64,000 bases of DNA. Source: Croceibacterium aestuarii. Lineage in GTDB: Bacteria; Pseudomonadota; Alphaproteobacteria; Sphingomonadales; Sphingomonadaceae. Shown here one piece after another: positions 9,164-17,225 of this stretch. The position numbers were made by a program, and so were the translations under genes. The stretch is from NCBI RefSeq assembly GCF_030657335.1, contig NZ_CP131039.1, positions 1 to 64,000 of the forward strand, written 5' to 3'. Under the pieces are notes generated by a model. It searched no databases. It saw only the letters and a list, made by a program, of their open reading frames with translations, and had not been told where the DNA came from. How positions within the stretch are numbered: position 1 is the first letter of the stretch; every line of letters begins with the position of its first letter.

Positions 9164-9852
9164 GAAACAGGTTCCTTGTCGGACCGACGGAACCTGGCTC
9201 ACCTTGCGGAAGGTGACGATGAGAATAAATCGTGAACAACTCGCAGTCAATCGAAAGATTCAGACAATATTTCAGAGCGATAGATGGATTTGAGTTGTCC
9301 ACGGGTCGGCGCAAAGCCGCTCAACTCGCAGACGGGTTGGTTTCGCCCAAAACCACATTCCACAGAGATATCAGAGAGATAGTTCCCGAATTCGCGGGGT
9401 ACGGTGTGCTCCCTTGTTCCCATGTGCGCGAGGTAGTCCAGACAGGAAGGGGGATTGATCAAGGATGACTTTTCCCGACGTCCACGATGGAGCGCGAGCA
9501 ACCAGGCCTGGCAGCTGATCGCATGCAGATCGAAAGCATTTCGACGCCTCCAGCCAAAGACAGCACCTGCGATAGAGGCAGCGGCCAAGGGCGCGTGGGA
9601 AGCAAGGCAAGCGGGGCATGTCGCGTGCCCTAGCTTCCCGCCGCCCGACCCGTTGTCGGTTCGCAAGTGCGCGCGGGGCCCAAGAACAAATCACGCCGCA
9701 CCCTCAGGAGCGCATCGCCAGATGCGCGGGACAGAGTGCGTCCACAGCCCCGCTCCATTTATCGGGCGCCGCCGCATGCGGTGGGCAGCCGTCAGAGCAA
9801 CCGACAGGACCGGGATTTGATCTTGGTTGGACTACCCGGCGAACATGAAAAA
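9164..9852. other. Long intergenic region, candidate oriT
   Basis: About 690 bases between the mobilisation operon and the next solid gene hold no convincing CDS. A GTG-initiated plus-strand frame (9232-9468) is the only one with any protein character. Two tight hairpins occur: CACCTT-GCGG-AAGGTG at 9200-9215 and GCGCATC-GCCA-GATGCGC at 9710-9727. Transfer origins of MobF systems usually lie beside the relaxosome operon and contain such inverted repeats, so oriT is the natural guess. I cannot identify the nic site. Confidence 0.35.
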
Positions 9853-9882
9853 AGGGCAGGAACCGTTCCCGGTTCCCGCCCT
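9853..9882 (-). terminator. Rho-independent terminator
   Basis: On the minus strand the 73-residue gene is followed by a GC-rich hairpin (AGGGCGGGAACC pairing with GGTTCCTGCCCT, one mismatch) and then a run of T (plus-strand A run 9848-9853). This is a complete intrinsic terminator, 11 bases past the stop codon. Confidence 0.9.
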
Positions 9883-9892
9883 GTCGATAGCC

Positions 9893-10114
9893 TCAGAACT
9901 CGTCGAGCATGCCGCCGTGGACCGTGTGGACCACCCGCGCTGCGAGATGCGCTGGCAGTATGTTGTAGTCACCCTCGTCGAGGGCAAAGTACCCGAGTTC
10001 ATCATCCTCGATAACGTGCTGATCGAAGAAGCTGTGCAACGCTCTCTTCTCGGCAGTTTCCAGAGCCTCGAAATAGCTCCGGGACTCAACGGCGCAACGC
10101 ATCGAATAAGCCAT
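9893..10114 (-). CDS. Small acidic hypothetical protein
   Basis: A 73-residue acidic protein (EDDELGYFALDEGDYNILP) with a strong AGGAGG Shine-Dalgarno 6 bases before the ATG at 10112-10114, and an intrinsic terminator directly after the stop. These signals make a real, separately transcribed gene very likely. Such small proteins are common in alphaproteobacterial plasmid backbones, but I do not recognise this one. No signal peptide or membrane segment is visible. Confidence 0.7.
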   Translation of the reverse strand: MAYSMRCAVESRSYFEALETAEKRALHSFFDQHVIEDDELGYFALDEGDYNILPAHLAARVVHTVHGGMLDEF

Positions 10115-10459
10115 GATTATCCTCCTGATTTCTGTCGTGAGACGACAGGAGGTCGCGCGATGGTCTTGCGTGTCCCGGGTCGGGGATCGCCCGGACGGGC
10201 GACCGCGATAGCGGCGGTGGGGGTAACGATTTTGTTCGCTGCCGGATGCAATCCGGTGGCGGGCAAAATGGTGGGGCCCCGCCCGTCCTTGAGGCGGGAG
10301 GCGCAAGGCCATCATGCTGGGACAACCGTGAGCCAGGACCCACTACCTCCGCCCAACATCAAACACCTGCTGTGTGCGAATTGCCTTTCCTACACCCCGA
10401 TGACGCATGCATGGAATCAACCGGGGAGCAGATCCGAGGGGAATGGAAGGACAAGTAAC
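10115..10459. other. Intergenic region between divergent genes
   Basis: About 345 bases with divergent transcription on either side and no convincing gene. The plus-strand frame is open throughout, but its translation is proline- and arginine-rich and there is no start with a good ribosome site until 10460. It presumably holds both promoters. Confidence 0.5.
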
Positions 10460-10726
10460 ATGCCCCGAAACAGGAGCGCGATTGCAGCCCTGCAAAAGCT
10501 CGAAGCAGACCGCGAGGCGCTCGATGCCAAACAACGCGGACTTGAAGTGCAGGCGGCCAGAGAACTCGGCGAAATCATCCTGGGAAGCGGCCTCGAAAGC
10601 TTCTCGAAGAAGGGCCTGAGGAAGGTTGCCGAAGAACTCGGGAAACTCGGCGAGGACGCCGCGATCGAGAAACTGACGGGGCGCGGTGCAACCCGTGCTT
10701 CGAATGCAGCGCCGGGAACCCAGTAA
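10460..10726 (+). CDS. Small helical hypothetical protein (possibly DUF6437)
   Basis: An 88-residue charged, helical protein. The N-terminal half is a likely coiled coil (IAALQKLEADREALDAKQ), followed by ELGEIILGSGLESFSKKGLRKVAEELGKLG. It resembles a small sphingomonad plasmid family that I recall as DUF6437; that name is from memory. The ATG at 10460 has GGAAGGA 9 bases upstream. It ends in a bidirectional terminator shared with the convergent ssb gene. Function unknown. Confidence 0.7.
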   Translation: MPRNRSAIAALQKLEADREALDAKQRGLEVQAARELGEIILGSGLESFSKKGLRKVAEELGKLGEDAAIEKLTGRGATRASNAAPGTQ

Positions 10727-10734
10727 CCACAGAG

Positions 10735-10768
10735 GAAGAGGCCCTGCCGCTTGCGGCAGAGCCTCTTC
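10735..10768. terminator. Bidirectional intrinsic terminator
   Basis: A near-perfect 16-base stem (GAAGAGGCCCTGCCGC with GCGGCAGAGCCTCTTC, loop TT) lies between the convergent genes ending at 10726 and 10794. The symmetry suits termination from both sides. Confidence 0.8.
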
Positions 10769-10793
10769 GTAAAAGGGACGACCGGGATCGATG

Positions 10794-11198
10794 TCAGTCG
10801 ATATCGGGAGCGTCGGTGTTGTCGTTGTCGTTGTCGTCGCCCGATCCACTGCCGCGGGAGAGGAAGTCGACCTTGTCGGCGAGGATCTCGGTGCCGTAGC
10901 GCGTGACCCCGTCCTTGTCCTCCCACTGCGTGTAGTGGATGCGGCCCTGGACGCTGACCAGCTGGCCCTTGGAGCAGTACTGTCCGACGGTCTTGGCGAG
11001 GCCATTGAAGCAGGTCACCCGGTGGAACTCGCTTTCCTTAGCGGTGTAGCCGTTCTCGTCCTTGTAGGTCTTGCCGTCCTTGTCGCGTGCGGGGCGATCG
11101 GTGACGACGGTGATGCCGGTGACATTGGTGCCGCCCTTGGTCTCGCGGGTGTCCGGATCGCGGGCGATGCGGCCGGTGAGGATTGCGATATTGGTCAT
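10794..11198 (-). CDS. ssb: Single-stranded DNA-binding protein
   Basis: A 134-residue SSB with the OB-fold start TNIAILTGRIARDPDTRET and conserved VSVQGRIHYTQWEDKDGVTRYGTEI. The tail is a string of D, N and S ending in DAPDID rather than the typical DIPF-like hydrophobic tip, a difference often seen in plasmid-encoded SSBs. It would coat transferred single-stranded DNA and support replication of the element. It converges on the small gene at 10460. Confidence 0.93.
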   Translation of the reverse strand: MTNIAILTGRIARDPDTRETKGGTNVTGITVVTDRPARDKDGKTYKDENGYTAKESEFHRVTCFNGLAKTVGQYCSKGQLVSVQGRIHYTQWEDKDGVTRYGTEILADKVDFLSRGSGSGDDNDNDNTDAPDID

Positions 11199-11467
11199 GA
11201 TGGTAGTCCTTCAGTTCCTCAAACCGGAGACCATCTCCGGCTTGCGAACATCCAGAAGAAACAGGGCATGGGAGGACTGCACCGCAGGCCTGAAGGGCCG
11301 AAGGGAAACCTGTTCATGACGGGTGGTGCGGGCAGGCGCGCGAAGCGCGACAACACGGCCGGAAAGGAACGGGTTGCTGCCCTCAGCTGACCTGGTTCAG
11401 GACTGTTCGCGAAGAAAGCCGGATGGGTATCGGGTGCGGGTCTGAAGGTGCCGAGACCCTGCTGTAA

Positions 11468-11737
11468 TCAGACTACCCCATCGCCTTCCGATGCCGCCAG
11501 GAGATCCATGAAGTTGCGGGCTGCTTCGCGGTCTTCGTCGTTCTCGAACGCCACATCGAGATCGGGGGCGGACCCGAACATGTGCAGGAACGACCACAGT
11601 GCAAAGCGCTTGCCCCGGTTCTCCTCAAGGCCGAGATCGACCCGGCAGTGCTCGATGCCGGCTGCAAAGGCGTCGGGAGCAACCCCGGAGAGGTCGGTGG
11701 TGGCAAAGTAGCGCTGCAGCAGATCGTCAAGTTGCAT
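11468..11737 (-). CDS. Hypothetical plasmid-backbone protein
   Basis: An 89-residue acidic helical protein (MQLDDLLQRYFATTDLSG...ENDEDREAARNFMDLLAASEGDG). I chose the ATG at 11735-11737 over one 12 codons upstream because the upstream residues are basic and unlike the rest. The composition is protein-like and the gene lies in line with island backbone genes, but I do not recognise the family. Confidence 0.6.
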   Translation of the reverse strand: MQLDDLLQRYFATTDLSGVAPDAFAAGIEHCRVDLGLEENRGKRFALWSFLHMFGSAPDLDVAFENDEDREAARNFMDLLAASEGDGVV

Positions 11738-11805
11738 GACCGGTCCATAGTCGGGTCGGCGCCGAATGCACATCCGGGCAATTTAGATGCAGATGACAAG
11801 GCCCC

Positions 11806-12741
11806 TCAGGACCCCGGAGAGGTGCCCAACGGGCCGCGGCGATCGACCACAGTGATCCGGCGCGCCTTGGCATCGATCACAAGCCGTTCGGTCACGCCAT
11901 TGCCCGGAAAGGCGACGACATAACGCGGATTGAGCGAAAGCATCTGCTCGTTGCGCTTGAACCCGGCGCGAGCGCCAAGCCGACGATCGAGCGAATAGGT
12001 CAGCTGCTGAACTTCGCGGCGCTCGGCCCAGCTCGCTGCCAGGCGATCGGCACCCTTGCCGTCGCCACCATGGACCAGGAAGAGATCGGGAACCGCATCG
12101 CGAACCTTGTCCAGCGTCGCCCAGATATTGTCGGCATAGGCGCGCGCATCCTCGGCATTCTCGAAGCTCTGACGACCACCAGCAAAAACGATTGGAGTTC
12201 CCTCCGGGATCAGGGCGTGACGCCGGTTCTCGGCGCGAGCGCGGAGGAAATCGCGGGCATCGATTACGGCCGAGGTGAGGTTGCGCGAATGGCTCGTGCG
12301 CGAGCCGGAAATGGGCTTCCACGAGGAACCGGTCTCGTCGCGATAGAGTGATGCCGCGGATTCGCGCATCTGTTCGAAGGCCAGCATGCTGGCTTCGGCA
12401 GCCTGCGCGCGTTCGACTTGTTCTTCAAGATTGCTCGAATGGACTTCGGAGCCATCGGCGGATGCGAGCAGGACCCGGATTTCGTCGCTGGCCCGATCGA
12501 GCTGAGCCGCCTTGCGGCTGGCTGCGCGGTGGAAGAGATTGACCACGCCCCAGGCAATATCCTCGGCATCGGCTTCCAGGGCCGTGTCAGAAAACATCGC
12601 GAAGAGGTCGGACCAAACTCCGGCCAGCGTCTGGTCAATGGCGTCCTCGCAAGGAAAGTCGGTCTCGTTGAATGGGGCTGGCTGAATGCTGAGACCTGAG
12701 AGATTGAGGCCGCTCAATTGGTCGATGAAGCTGTCGTACAT
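11806..12741 (-). CDS. DUF2493 (SLOG-like) domain protein
   Basis: A 311-residue protein. The C-terminal half carries a DUF2493/YspA-type SLOG nucleotide-binding domain: IVFAGGR at the start, FLVHGGDGKGADRLAASWAE in the middle and RYVVAFPGNGVTERLV near the end. The N-terminal half is helical and unassigned. SLOG proteins bind nucleotides or their derivatives, and many sit in mobile elements; the ligand here is unknown. The start has a consensus GATCAGGAGA ribosome site 7 bases upstream. The family is usual in sphingomonad plasmid and ICE backbones near ardC. Confidence 0.8.
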   Translation of the reverse strand: MYDSFIDQLSGLNLSGLSIQPAPFNETDFPCEDAIDQTLAGVWSDLFAMFSDTALEADAEDIAWGVVNLFHRAASRKAAQLDRASDEIRVLLASADGSEVHSSNLEEQVERAQAAEASMLAFEQMRESAASLYRDETGSSWKPISGSRTSHSRNLTSAVIDARDFLRARAENRRHALIPEGTPIVFAGGRQSFENAEDARAYADNIWATLDKVRDAVPDLFLVHGGDGKGADRLAASWAERREVQQLTYSLDRRLGARAGFKRNEQMLSLNPRYVVAFPGNGVTERLVIDAKARRITVVDRRGPLGTSPGS

Positions 12742-12965
12742 GGGGTGTCTCCTGATCTGATCGCGCGGACAAGGAGAGGAGGCACCATTGCCTCGGCCCT
12801 GTCCGCCGGAGCCCGATCAGGGCCGGGGATAGGGGCGAGACGCACCGCGTAGCGGAGAACCTGCGGCCCTAGGCTGGCGCGGGCAACACGGGCCGACGGG
12901 CCGCAGGTTGCGGCGCGCCCCGACCGGCCCAAGGGCCTCTCCCGGCGGACTGGGATGGGACAGGA

Positions 12966-13406
12966 TCAGGATCCGGTGTCGCAAGTGGATCGGGAGCGCT
13001 CGAAGATCGCTTCGCCATTCGAGAACCAACCGACCATGCGCAGCTCGCCAAACAGGTTGATGAACCTTCCCGACACCTGGGCGAGCCAGTGCCGTGCCCT
13101 CGCCGTTCGTGGGATGCAGAAATCGGCCTCCCAGTACCGGGCATCGTCGCGTTCGACGAGCCAGATCGCGGCGAGCCCGCAATAGGTCGATATGCCGCAA
13201 TCGGCAAAGGCGTTGCGCAGGAGGATGCGGTCCTCGCGGCCGCGCCATCCATCGAAGCGCTCAAAGGAAGGAAAGGTCGCCTTTGTGGTATCGATGATTT
13301 CGTCAACGAGGCACTCATAGACCCAGTCGACATCGTCGTCCTCGCCATCGTCCAGCAGGCGAAAGGCCACCGCGGAGCCGGTTGGATAGTTGACGGAGCG
13401 TCCCAT
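12966..13406 (-). CDS. Conserved island hypothetical protein
   Basis: A 146-residue protein rich in W, D and aromatic residues (DWVYECLVDEII; FERFDGWRGREDRILLRNAFAD; CGLAAIWLVE). I chose the ATG at 13404-13406 because AGGAGA lies 7 bases upstream. It is 14 bases downstream of the interrupted ardC, so both belonged to one operon before the transposon landed. The family is unrecognised; position next to an antirestriction gene hints at a role in element establishment. Confidence 0.65.
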   Translation of the reverse strand: MGRSVNYPTGSAVAFRLLDDGEDDDVDWVYECLVDEIIDTTKATFPSFERFDGWRGREDRILLRNAFADCGISTYCGLAAIWLVERDDARYWEADFCIPRTARARHWLAQVSGRFINLFGELRMVGWFSNGEAIFERSRSTCDTGS

Positions 13407-13420
13407 CTTCGGTCTCCTGC

Positions 13421-13648
13421 TCAAGCTGCATTGGCGAGATCGACATCGTCCTCGACTTCACAGGATAGGTGACCCCCAAGGTCAAGCAACATGCTGGCCG
13501 CTTCCTCGGCCTTGGCTGCGGCGGTCAGGATCGCGCGCTCGTCCGATTTGAGGATCTTAAGCCAGGATGCGATGTAGCTGGCGTGATGGTCGAGGTGGGT
13601 GACCGGAAGACCCAGTTCGGCCCCGAGAATGGCCGAGGACAGCTCGGC
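13421..13648 (-). pseudogene. 3' fragment of the island's interrupted ardC
   Basis: These 76 codons encode the C-terminal end of an ArdC-like antirestriction protein (AELSSAILGAELGLP, then HASYIASWLKILKSDERAILTAAAKAEEAASML). The matching 5' part is at 23755-24459, 10.1 kb away on the same strand. The open frame continues upstream into transposon DNA to an ATG at 13699, which could give a 92-residue peptide, but it lacks the zinc-binding HExxH. Joined to the 5' part with one shared GCC codon it restores the family pattern EELIAELSSA in frame. Confidence 0.88.
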
Positions 13649-14034
13649 AACATATCCTGACAGTCCAGCCCCAATCCGGGGTTCGAGGAAGAAAACCATC
13701 GGCTGCCTCCAGCACTGCCCAAAAACCGCATCGGCCTCCCCCGAGGCGGGGGTGGGCGGCGAGAGCGACCGAAGAGGCCCGTTCGAGCGGCGGGCTGCAC
13801 CCGCAGGGGCGAAATGAAATGGAGCAGCCCGGCGAAGCCGGGGCTTGCAGCCCGCCGTGGCGGGCCTAGCAGGGAGCGCCGACCACCTCCGCGTCGGAAG
13901 GGAGGCCCAAAAAGTAGCGCCGCCGCGTCAGCGGCGTCCGCAGATCAGGCGGGCGACAGCCCGCTATCGTCTTTCGCGACAGGCTGCCGCCCGCCCGCGG
14001 GCGAGCACTGGTGACGGATCGTGCGCGGCGTCGC
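13649..14034. other. Left-end non-coding segment of the transposon
   Basis: About 385 bases between the transposon end and the MerA-like gene hold no convincing CDS. The sequence is very GC-rich with several short inverted repeats (for example around 13735-13755 and 13985-14000). It includes the terminal motif at 13653-13663. Confidence 0.5.
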
Positions 14035-15381
14035 CTAGAGCATGTAGCCGATATCCGAGGCGCCGGTCGGATAGGCAAACATGGTGGAGCGTAGATCGGC
14101 CGCGGTGAGGCCGTGGCGGATGGCCAGGCCGAAAAGGTTGATCACCTCGTCGGCGTTCGGCCCGACGAGATGCGCGCCGAGGACGAGGTCCGTCCGCTCG
14201 TCGATCAGAACTTTGTGGCCATAGACCGGCTCGGCGAGCCGGCGGGCGGTGAACCAGTCCGGCGTCGAGGCCGCGTTAACCCGGAACTTGAGGCCGCTGC
14301 GGCGCGCCGCCTCTTCCGAAAGCCCGACGGCGGCGATCGGCGGCACGGTGAAGGCGACGCTCGGAACACCGCGATAGTCGGGCTCGCGCGATGGACCTTG
14401 CAGGAGGTTCGCGGCGACGATCTTCGCGTCGTGGCTCGACACCGGGGTCAGGGGCGGCCCGACGCCGGCGGCGTCACCGGCGGCATAGACCCGCGGGTTG
14501 GAAATGCTGCGCAGATGCGCATCGAGCTGCAGTCGTCCGTCTTGCACCGCGACCTGCCCGGTGGACAGGTCGAGGCTGCCGAGATCGGGACGACGCCCGG
14601 CAGCATGAATGACGAGATCGCAGGCGACCTCCAGGTCCGGCGCTCCCTGGCGAGAGGCACGCACCTGCAGGCCGTCCCCGTTCCGCTCGACCCGTGTGAC
14701 CGCGGTGCCGGTCTCGATGCGAATGCCGAGCGCCGTGAACCGCGGTGTGAGCCAGCCCACCAGGTCGGGATCGAAATGCGGCAGCAGCCGGCTAGCGCGC
14801 TGCAGGATCGTGACTTCGGCGCCGGCACGTGCGGCCAGATGCGAGAACTCCGCGGCGACATAGCCGCCGCCGATCAGCACGATCCGGCGCGGCAGCGTCT
14901 CCAGCTCGAGGAAAGCGTCGCTCGTGCTGACCAGCTCCTCGCCTGGAATGCCGAGCGGGATCGGCCCCGCGCCGGTTGCGATCAGGATATGCTGGGCCTG
15001 CAACGTCCGACCGTCGACCGCGACCGCGTCCGGGCTTGCGAAGCGCGCTAGCCCGTGGAAGGCGTCGACGCCCAGCTTGGCGTAGCGGCGTTCCTGCTTG
15101 GCGGGGACCGGATCGGTAAAGCTGCGCTTGAACGCCATCAGGCTAGGCCAATCGATCGCCAGGTCGCCGCCGACACCATGTCCGGCCATGCGAGCGGCGG
15201 CATCGATCGCCTCTTCGCCGCTGACCAGCATCTTCTTGGGATCGCAGCCCCGTAGCGCACAGGTGCCGCCGAACGGGCGGTGGTCGATGACGGCGACGGA
15301 CCATCCGGCGGCGCGGACCTGGCCGATCGCGACCTGGGCGGCTGTTCCGCTGCCGATGACGATCAGGTCGTAATGGGCCAT
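14035..15381 (-). CDS. MerA-like FAD-dependent disulfide reductase lacking the C-terminal Cys pair
   Basis: A 448-residue pyridine nucleotide-disulfide oxidoreductase: FAD motif IGSGTAAQVA near the N-terminus, redox pair C41-ALRG-C46, NAD(P)H motif IGGGYVAAEFS near residue 175, and a second FAD segment RVYAAGDAAG. It is last in the mer operon and overlaps merB by 19 bases, so reduction of Hg(II) to Hg(0) is the likely task. Classical MerA ends in a vicinal Cys-Cys pair and often starts with an HMA domain; this protein ends IGYML with neither. A glutathione- or mycothione-reductase-like activity is an alternative. Confidence 0.8.
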   Translation of the reverse strand: MAHYDLIVIGSGTAAQVAIGQVRAAGWSVAVIDHRPFGGTCALRGCDPKKMLVSGEEAIDAAARMAGHGVGGDLAIDWPSLMAFKRSFTDPVPAKQERRYAKLGVDAFHGLARFASPDAVAVDGRTLQAQHILIATGAGPIPLGIPGEELVSTSDAFLELETLPRRIVLIGGGYVAAEFSHLAARAGAEVTILQRASRLLPHFDPDLVGWLTPRFTALGIRIETGTAVTRVERNGDGLQVRASRQGAPDLEVACDLVIHAAGRRPDLGSLDLSTGQVAVQDGRLQLDAHLRSISNPRVYAAGDAAGVGPPLTPVSSHDAKIVAANLLQGPSREPDYRGVPSVAFTVPPIAAVGLSEEAARRSGLKFRVNAASTPDWFTARRLAEPVYGHKVLIDERTDLVLGAHLVGPNADEVINLFGLAIRHGLTAADLRSTMFAYPTGASDIGYML

Positions 15382-16142
15382 GGCAATATCCCTCCGAGCA
15401 TCGGTGCAAAGATCGCGCGGCCGACCTGGAGGGCCTCGCGCAGGGTCAGGCGAATGCCGTCGCGGGCGGTCACGGAACCGTCCATACGCCAGGCTTCAAG
15501 ATGATCGGCATGGCAGAAGAAAGCCTGCTGAGTGCAGAGCGAAGACGCTGCACAGCCGCCGGTGTAGCGATGACCGGACCAGACGAGAATCCCCTCGGGC
15601 ACGACGTCGCCCAAGGTGCAGCCCCGGTCGTGGACATGGATCGCAAGCGAGCGCCGGCATTGGCGGCATGACGAGCGGATGAGGCTGGCGTGCGGTGCGA
15701 TCGTGCAGATCCCCAGCGCGTCGAGGGCGCACATGGCTCCCATCGTGATACCCGCGGCCTCCACCTGATGCTCACTGGGAGCATCGGTGAAAGGATAGGC
15801 GCCGCTCACTCGGCCGTCGCCGTCGAGGACCACGAGATCGCGTCCGGCGAGCCGGTGGAGCGCTGCGGCCACGTCGCCGGGCGGGAGCGCAACCGCGGCA
15901 GCGATCTCCACCGGCGCCGGCGCGTGGCCCTGGGTGACATAGGCCCGGAGGATGGCACGCCGCACCTCGTCCTCGGTGCTGTCGATGCCATGCCACCTGC
16001 GGCCGATAAATGCCGCGAACAGCGCTGTCAGGGCCGAATGGGCGCTTGGCGCGGTGACCGCAGTCCAGTCCGGGACGACGGTGCCGTCGGGGAATGCAAC
16101 CGTCGGTTCAGGGGCAGCGTCAGCGGGGGTGGCAAGCGTCAC
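15363..16142 (-). CDS. merB: Organomercurial lyase (MerB-like)
   Basis: A 259-residue alkylmercury lyase family protein. The catalytic set is present: C138 and D141 in MCALDALG, and C210 in QQAFFCHADH, matching C96, D99 and C159 of classical MerB. Upstream is the winged-helix-like N-terminal part with DLVVLDGDGRVSGAYPFT. It cleaves carbon-mercury bonds and hands Hg(II) to the reductase. It is about 45 residues longer at the N-terminus than classical MerB. The start is GTG with a weak ribosome site 9 bases after the GDCCVxC gene, suggesting translational coupling. Confidence 0.85.
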   Translation of the reverse strand: MTLATPADAAPEPTVAFPDGTVVPDWTAVTAPSAHSALTALFAAFIGRRWHGIDSTEDEVRRAILRAYVTQGHAPAPVEIAAAVALPPGDVAAALHRLAGRDLVVLDGDGRVSGAYPFTDAPSEHQVEAAGITMGAMCALDALGICTIAPHASLIRSSCRQCRRSLAIHVHDRGCTLGDVVPEGILVWSGHRYTGGCAASSLCTQQAFFCHADHLEAWRMDGSVTARDGIRLTLREALQVGRAIFAPMLGGILPWPITT

Positions 16143-16151
16143 GGCTTGTCT

Positions 16152-16379
16152 TCAGCCGCAGCAGGACGCGCCCTTGCCCTCGATCTGGATCGGCGGACAC
16201 GGAACGTCGCCATAGGAACAAAAGACGCAGCAATCGCCCTGCTTGGGCTTGAGGACCGCGCCGCAGCCCCGGCAGTCATAGAAAAACTGGCATGCGTTGG
16301 TCGGCATCGTCTCGGTCGCCTGATGTCCGCAGTGCGGACAGGTCAGGGTCGAGTGCAGCTCCGGAACGACGTCAGACAT
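16152..16379 (-). CDS. GDCCVxC-domain protein of the mer operon
   Basis: A 75-residue cysteine-rich protein with CPHCGH, CRGCG, the diagnostic GDCCVFCSYGDVPCPP and a terminal SCCG. These give at least nine cysteines, enough for metal binding. Proteins with the GDCCVxC motif are found next to mercury transport genes and some homologues carry selenocysteine; here Cys is used. A role in Hg(II) capture or delivery to MerT or the reductase is inferred. It overlaps merT by 8 bases. Confidence 0.8.
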   Translation of the reverse strand: MSDVVPELHSTLTCPHCGHQATETMPTNACQFFYDCRGCGAVLKPKQGDCCVFCSYGDVPCPPIQIEGKGASCCG

Positions 16380-16731
16380 AGCTATAACCCGCCCAGAGCA
16401 GTGCCGCGCCGACCAATAGGCCGGCGAGAGTGAGGATGCGCGTCCAGCGCGGCGTGCACACGCCGTCCGGGCCGCAGCGCATGGCGGCGAGTTGCTGGCG
16501 CAATAGCAGCGCGGCGCCGGCGACGAGGCATAATGCGCCGATCACGAGGAGCGGCGTGCGATAGGGCGCGGAGACGACGGCCACGCCGCTGAGCCAGGCC
16601 GCGCCGATGCCGGCGGATGCCAAGAGGATCGGCAGTGCGCAGCAGGCAGCGACGCCGAACGCGGCGGCGATCCCCGCCAGGGTAAGCGCGGCGGTACTTA
16701 TCCCCTTGGGCGGGCTTGGTGTCTGGGTCAC
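16372..16731 (-). CDS. merT: Mercuric ion transporter MerT
   Basis: A 119-residue inner-membrane protein with three hydrophobic segments (about 15-38, 45-76 and 95-115). The first holds the paired cysteines FGVAACCALPILL used to accept Hg(II), and a cytoplasmic loop holds a second pair, CGPDGVC. It imports Hg(II) for reduction. No MerP gene is present. The start is GTG with AGGAG 6 bases upstream. It is first in the operon, behind the MerR-type promoter at 16761-16791. Confidence 0.88.
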   Translation of the reverse strand: MTQTPSPPKGISTAALTLAGIAAAFGVAACCALPILLASAGIGAAWLSGVAVVSAPYRTPLLVIGALCLVAGAALLLRQQLAAMRCGPDGVCTPRWTRILTLAGLLVGAALLWAGYSYV

Positions 16732-16760
16732 GGGCGACTCCTTGTGGCGGGCATGCAGCT

Positions 16761-16791
16761 ATCCTACCATCTGTAGCGACTACAGACTCAA
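16761..16791 (-). promoter_or_regulatory. MerR-type promoter with 19-bp spacer
   Basis: On the minus strand: -35 TTGAGT (16791-16786), a 19-base spacer, -10 TAGGAT (16766-16761). The spacer begins with the perfect dyad CTGTAG-TCG-CTACAG (16785-16771). Overlong 19-base spacers with a dyad are the hallmark of MerR-activated promoters, where the regulator twists DNA on metal binding. It drives merT and the genes after it. Confidence 0.9.
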
Positions 16792-16805
16792 GAGGTATTT
16801 TGAAG

Positions 16806-17222
16806 ATGGCCGCAACCGCCGCGATCCAGATCGGCGAACTCTCGCGCCGTACCAGCTGCAACATCGAGACGATCCGCTATTACGAGCGGATCGGGCTGCT
16901 GCCCGTTCCGCCGCGGCGCGGCCGTTACCGCAGCTACGGTCGGGAGGACGTGGCTCGCCTGGGCTTCGTGCGCCGTGCGAGGGAGCTGGGCTTCACCCTT
17001 GACGAGGTGCGCGCCTTGCTCGGACTCGCGGCCGGCGGCCAGGCCTCCTGCACCGAAGTCCGCGAGCTCGCGGCGTCGCATCTGCAGGATGTGCGCGCGC
17101 GGATCGCGGACCTCAGGCGGATGGAACGGGTTCTGGCAGACTCGGTGCGAGCCTGCGATGCCGGTCAGGATCCGGGCTGTCCGCTGCTTGATGCGCTCGG
17201 CGCCGAGGTGCGGGCCGCGTGA
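16806..17222 (+). CDS. merR: Hg(II)-responsive regulator MerR
   Basis: A 138-residue MerR-family protein. The winged helix is IQIGELSRRTSCNIETIRYYERIGLL, with the usual R-x-Y-R-x-Y wing. All three mercury-ligand cysteines are present: one in GGQASCTEV (helix start, equivalent to C82) and two in ACDAGQDPGCPLLDAL (equivalent to C117 and C126, spacing one residue shorter than in Tn501). The ATG at 16806 follows AGAGG. It is divergent from merT across the shared promoter and converges on ardC with 3 bases between. Confidence 0.9.
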   Translation: MAATAAIQIGELSRRTSCNIETIRYYERIGLLPVPPRRGRYRSYGREDVARLGFVRRARELGFTLDEVRALLGLAAGGQASCTEVRELAASHLQDVRARIADLRRMERVLADSVRACDAGQDPGCPLLDALGAEVRAA

Positions 17223-17225
17223 GCG

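Noticed and set aside
9232-9468. Plus-strand GTG-initiated frame of 78 codons in the gap beside the mobilisation operon
   Set aside because: No ribosome site, no recognisable family and a likely oriT region; kept only as a remark.
13421-13699. A complete 92-residue gene next to the transposon end
   Set aside because: Its first 17 residues are read from transposon DNA; the rest is the tail of ArdC.
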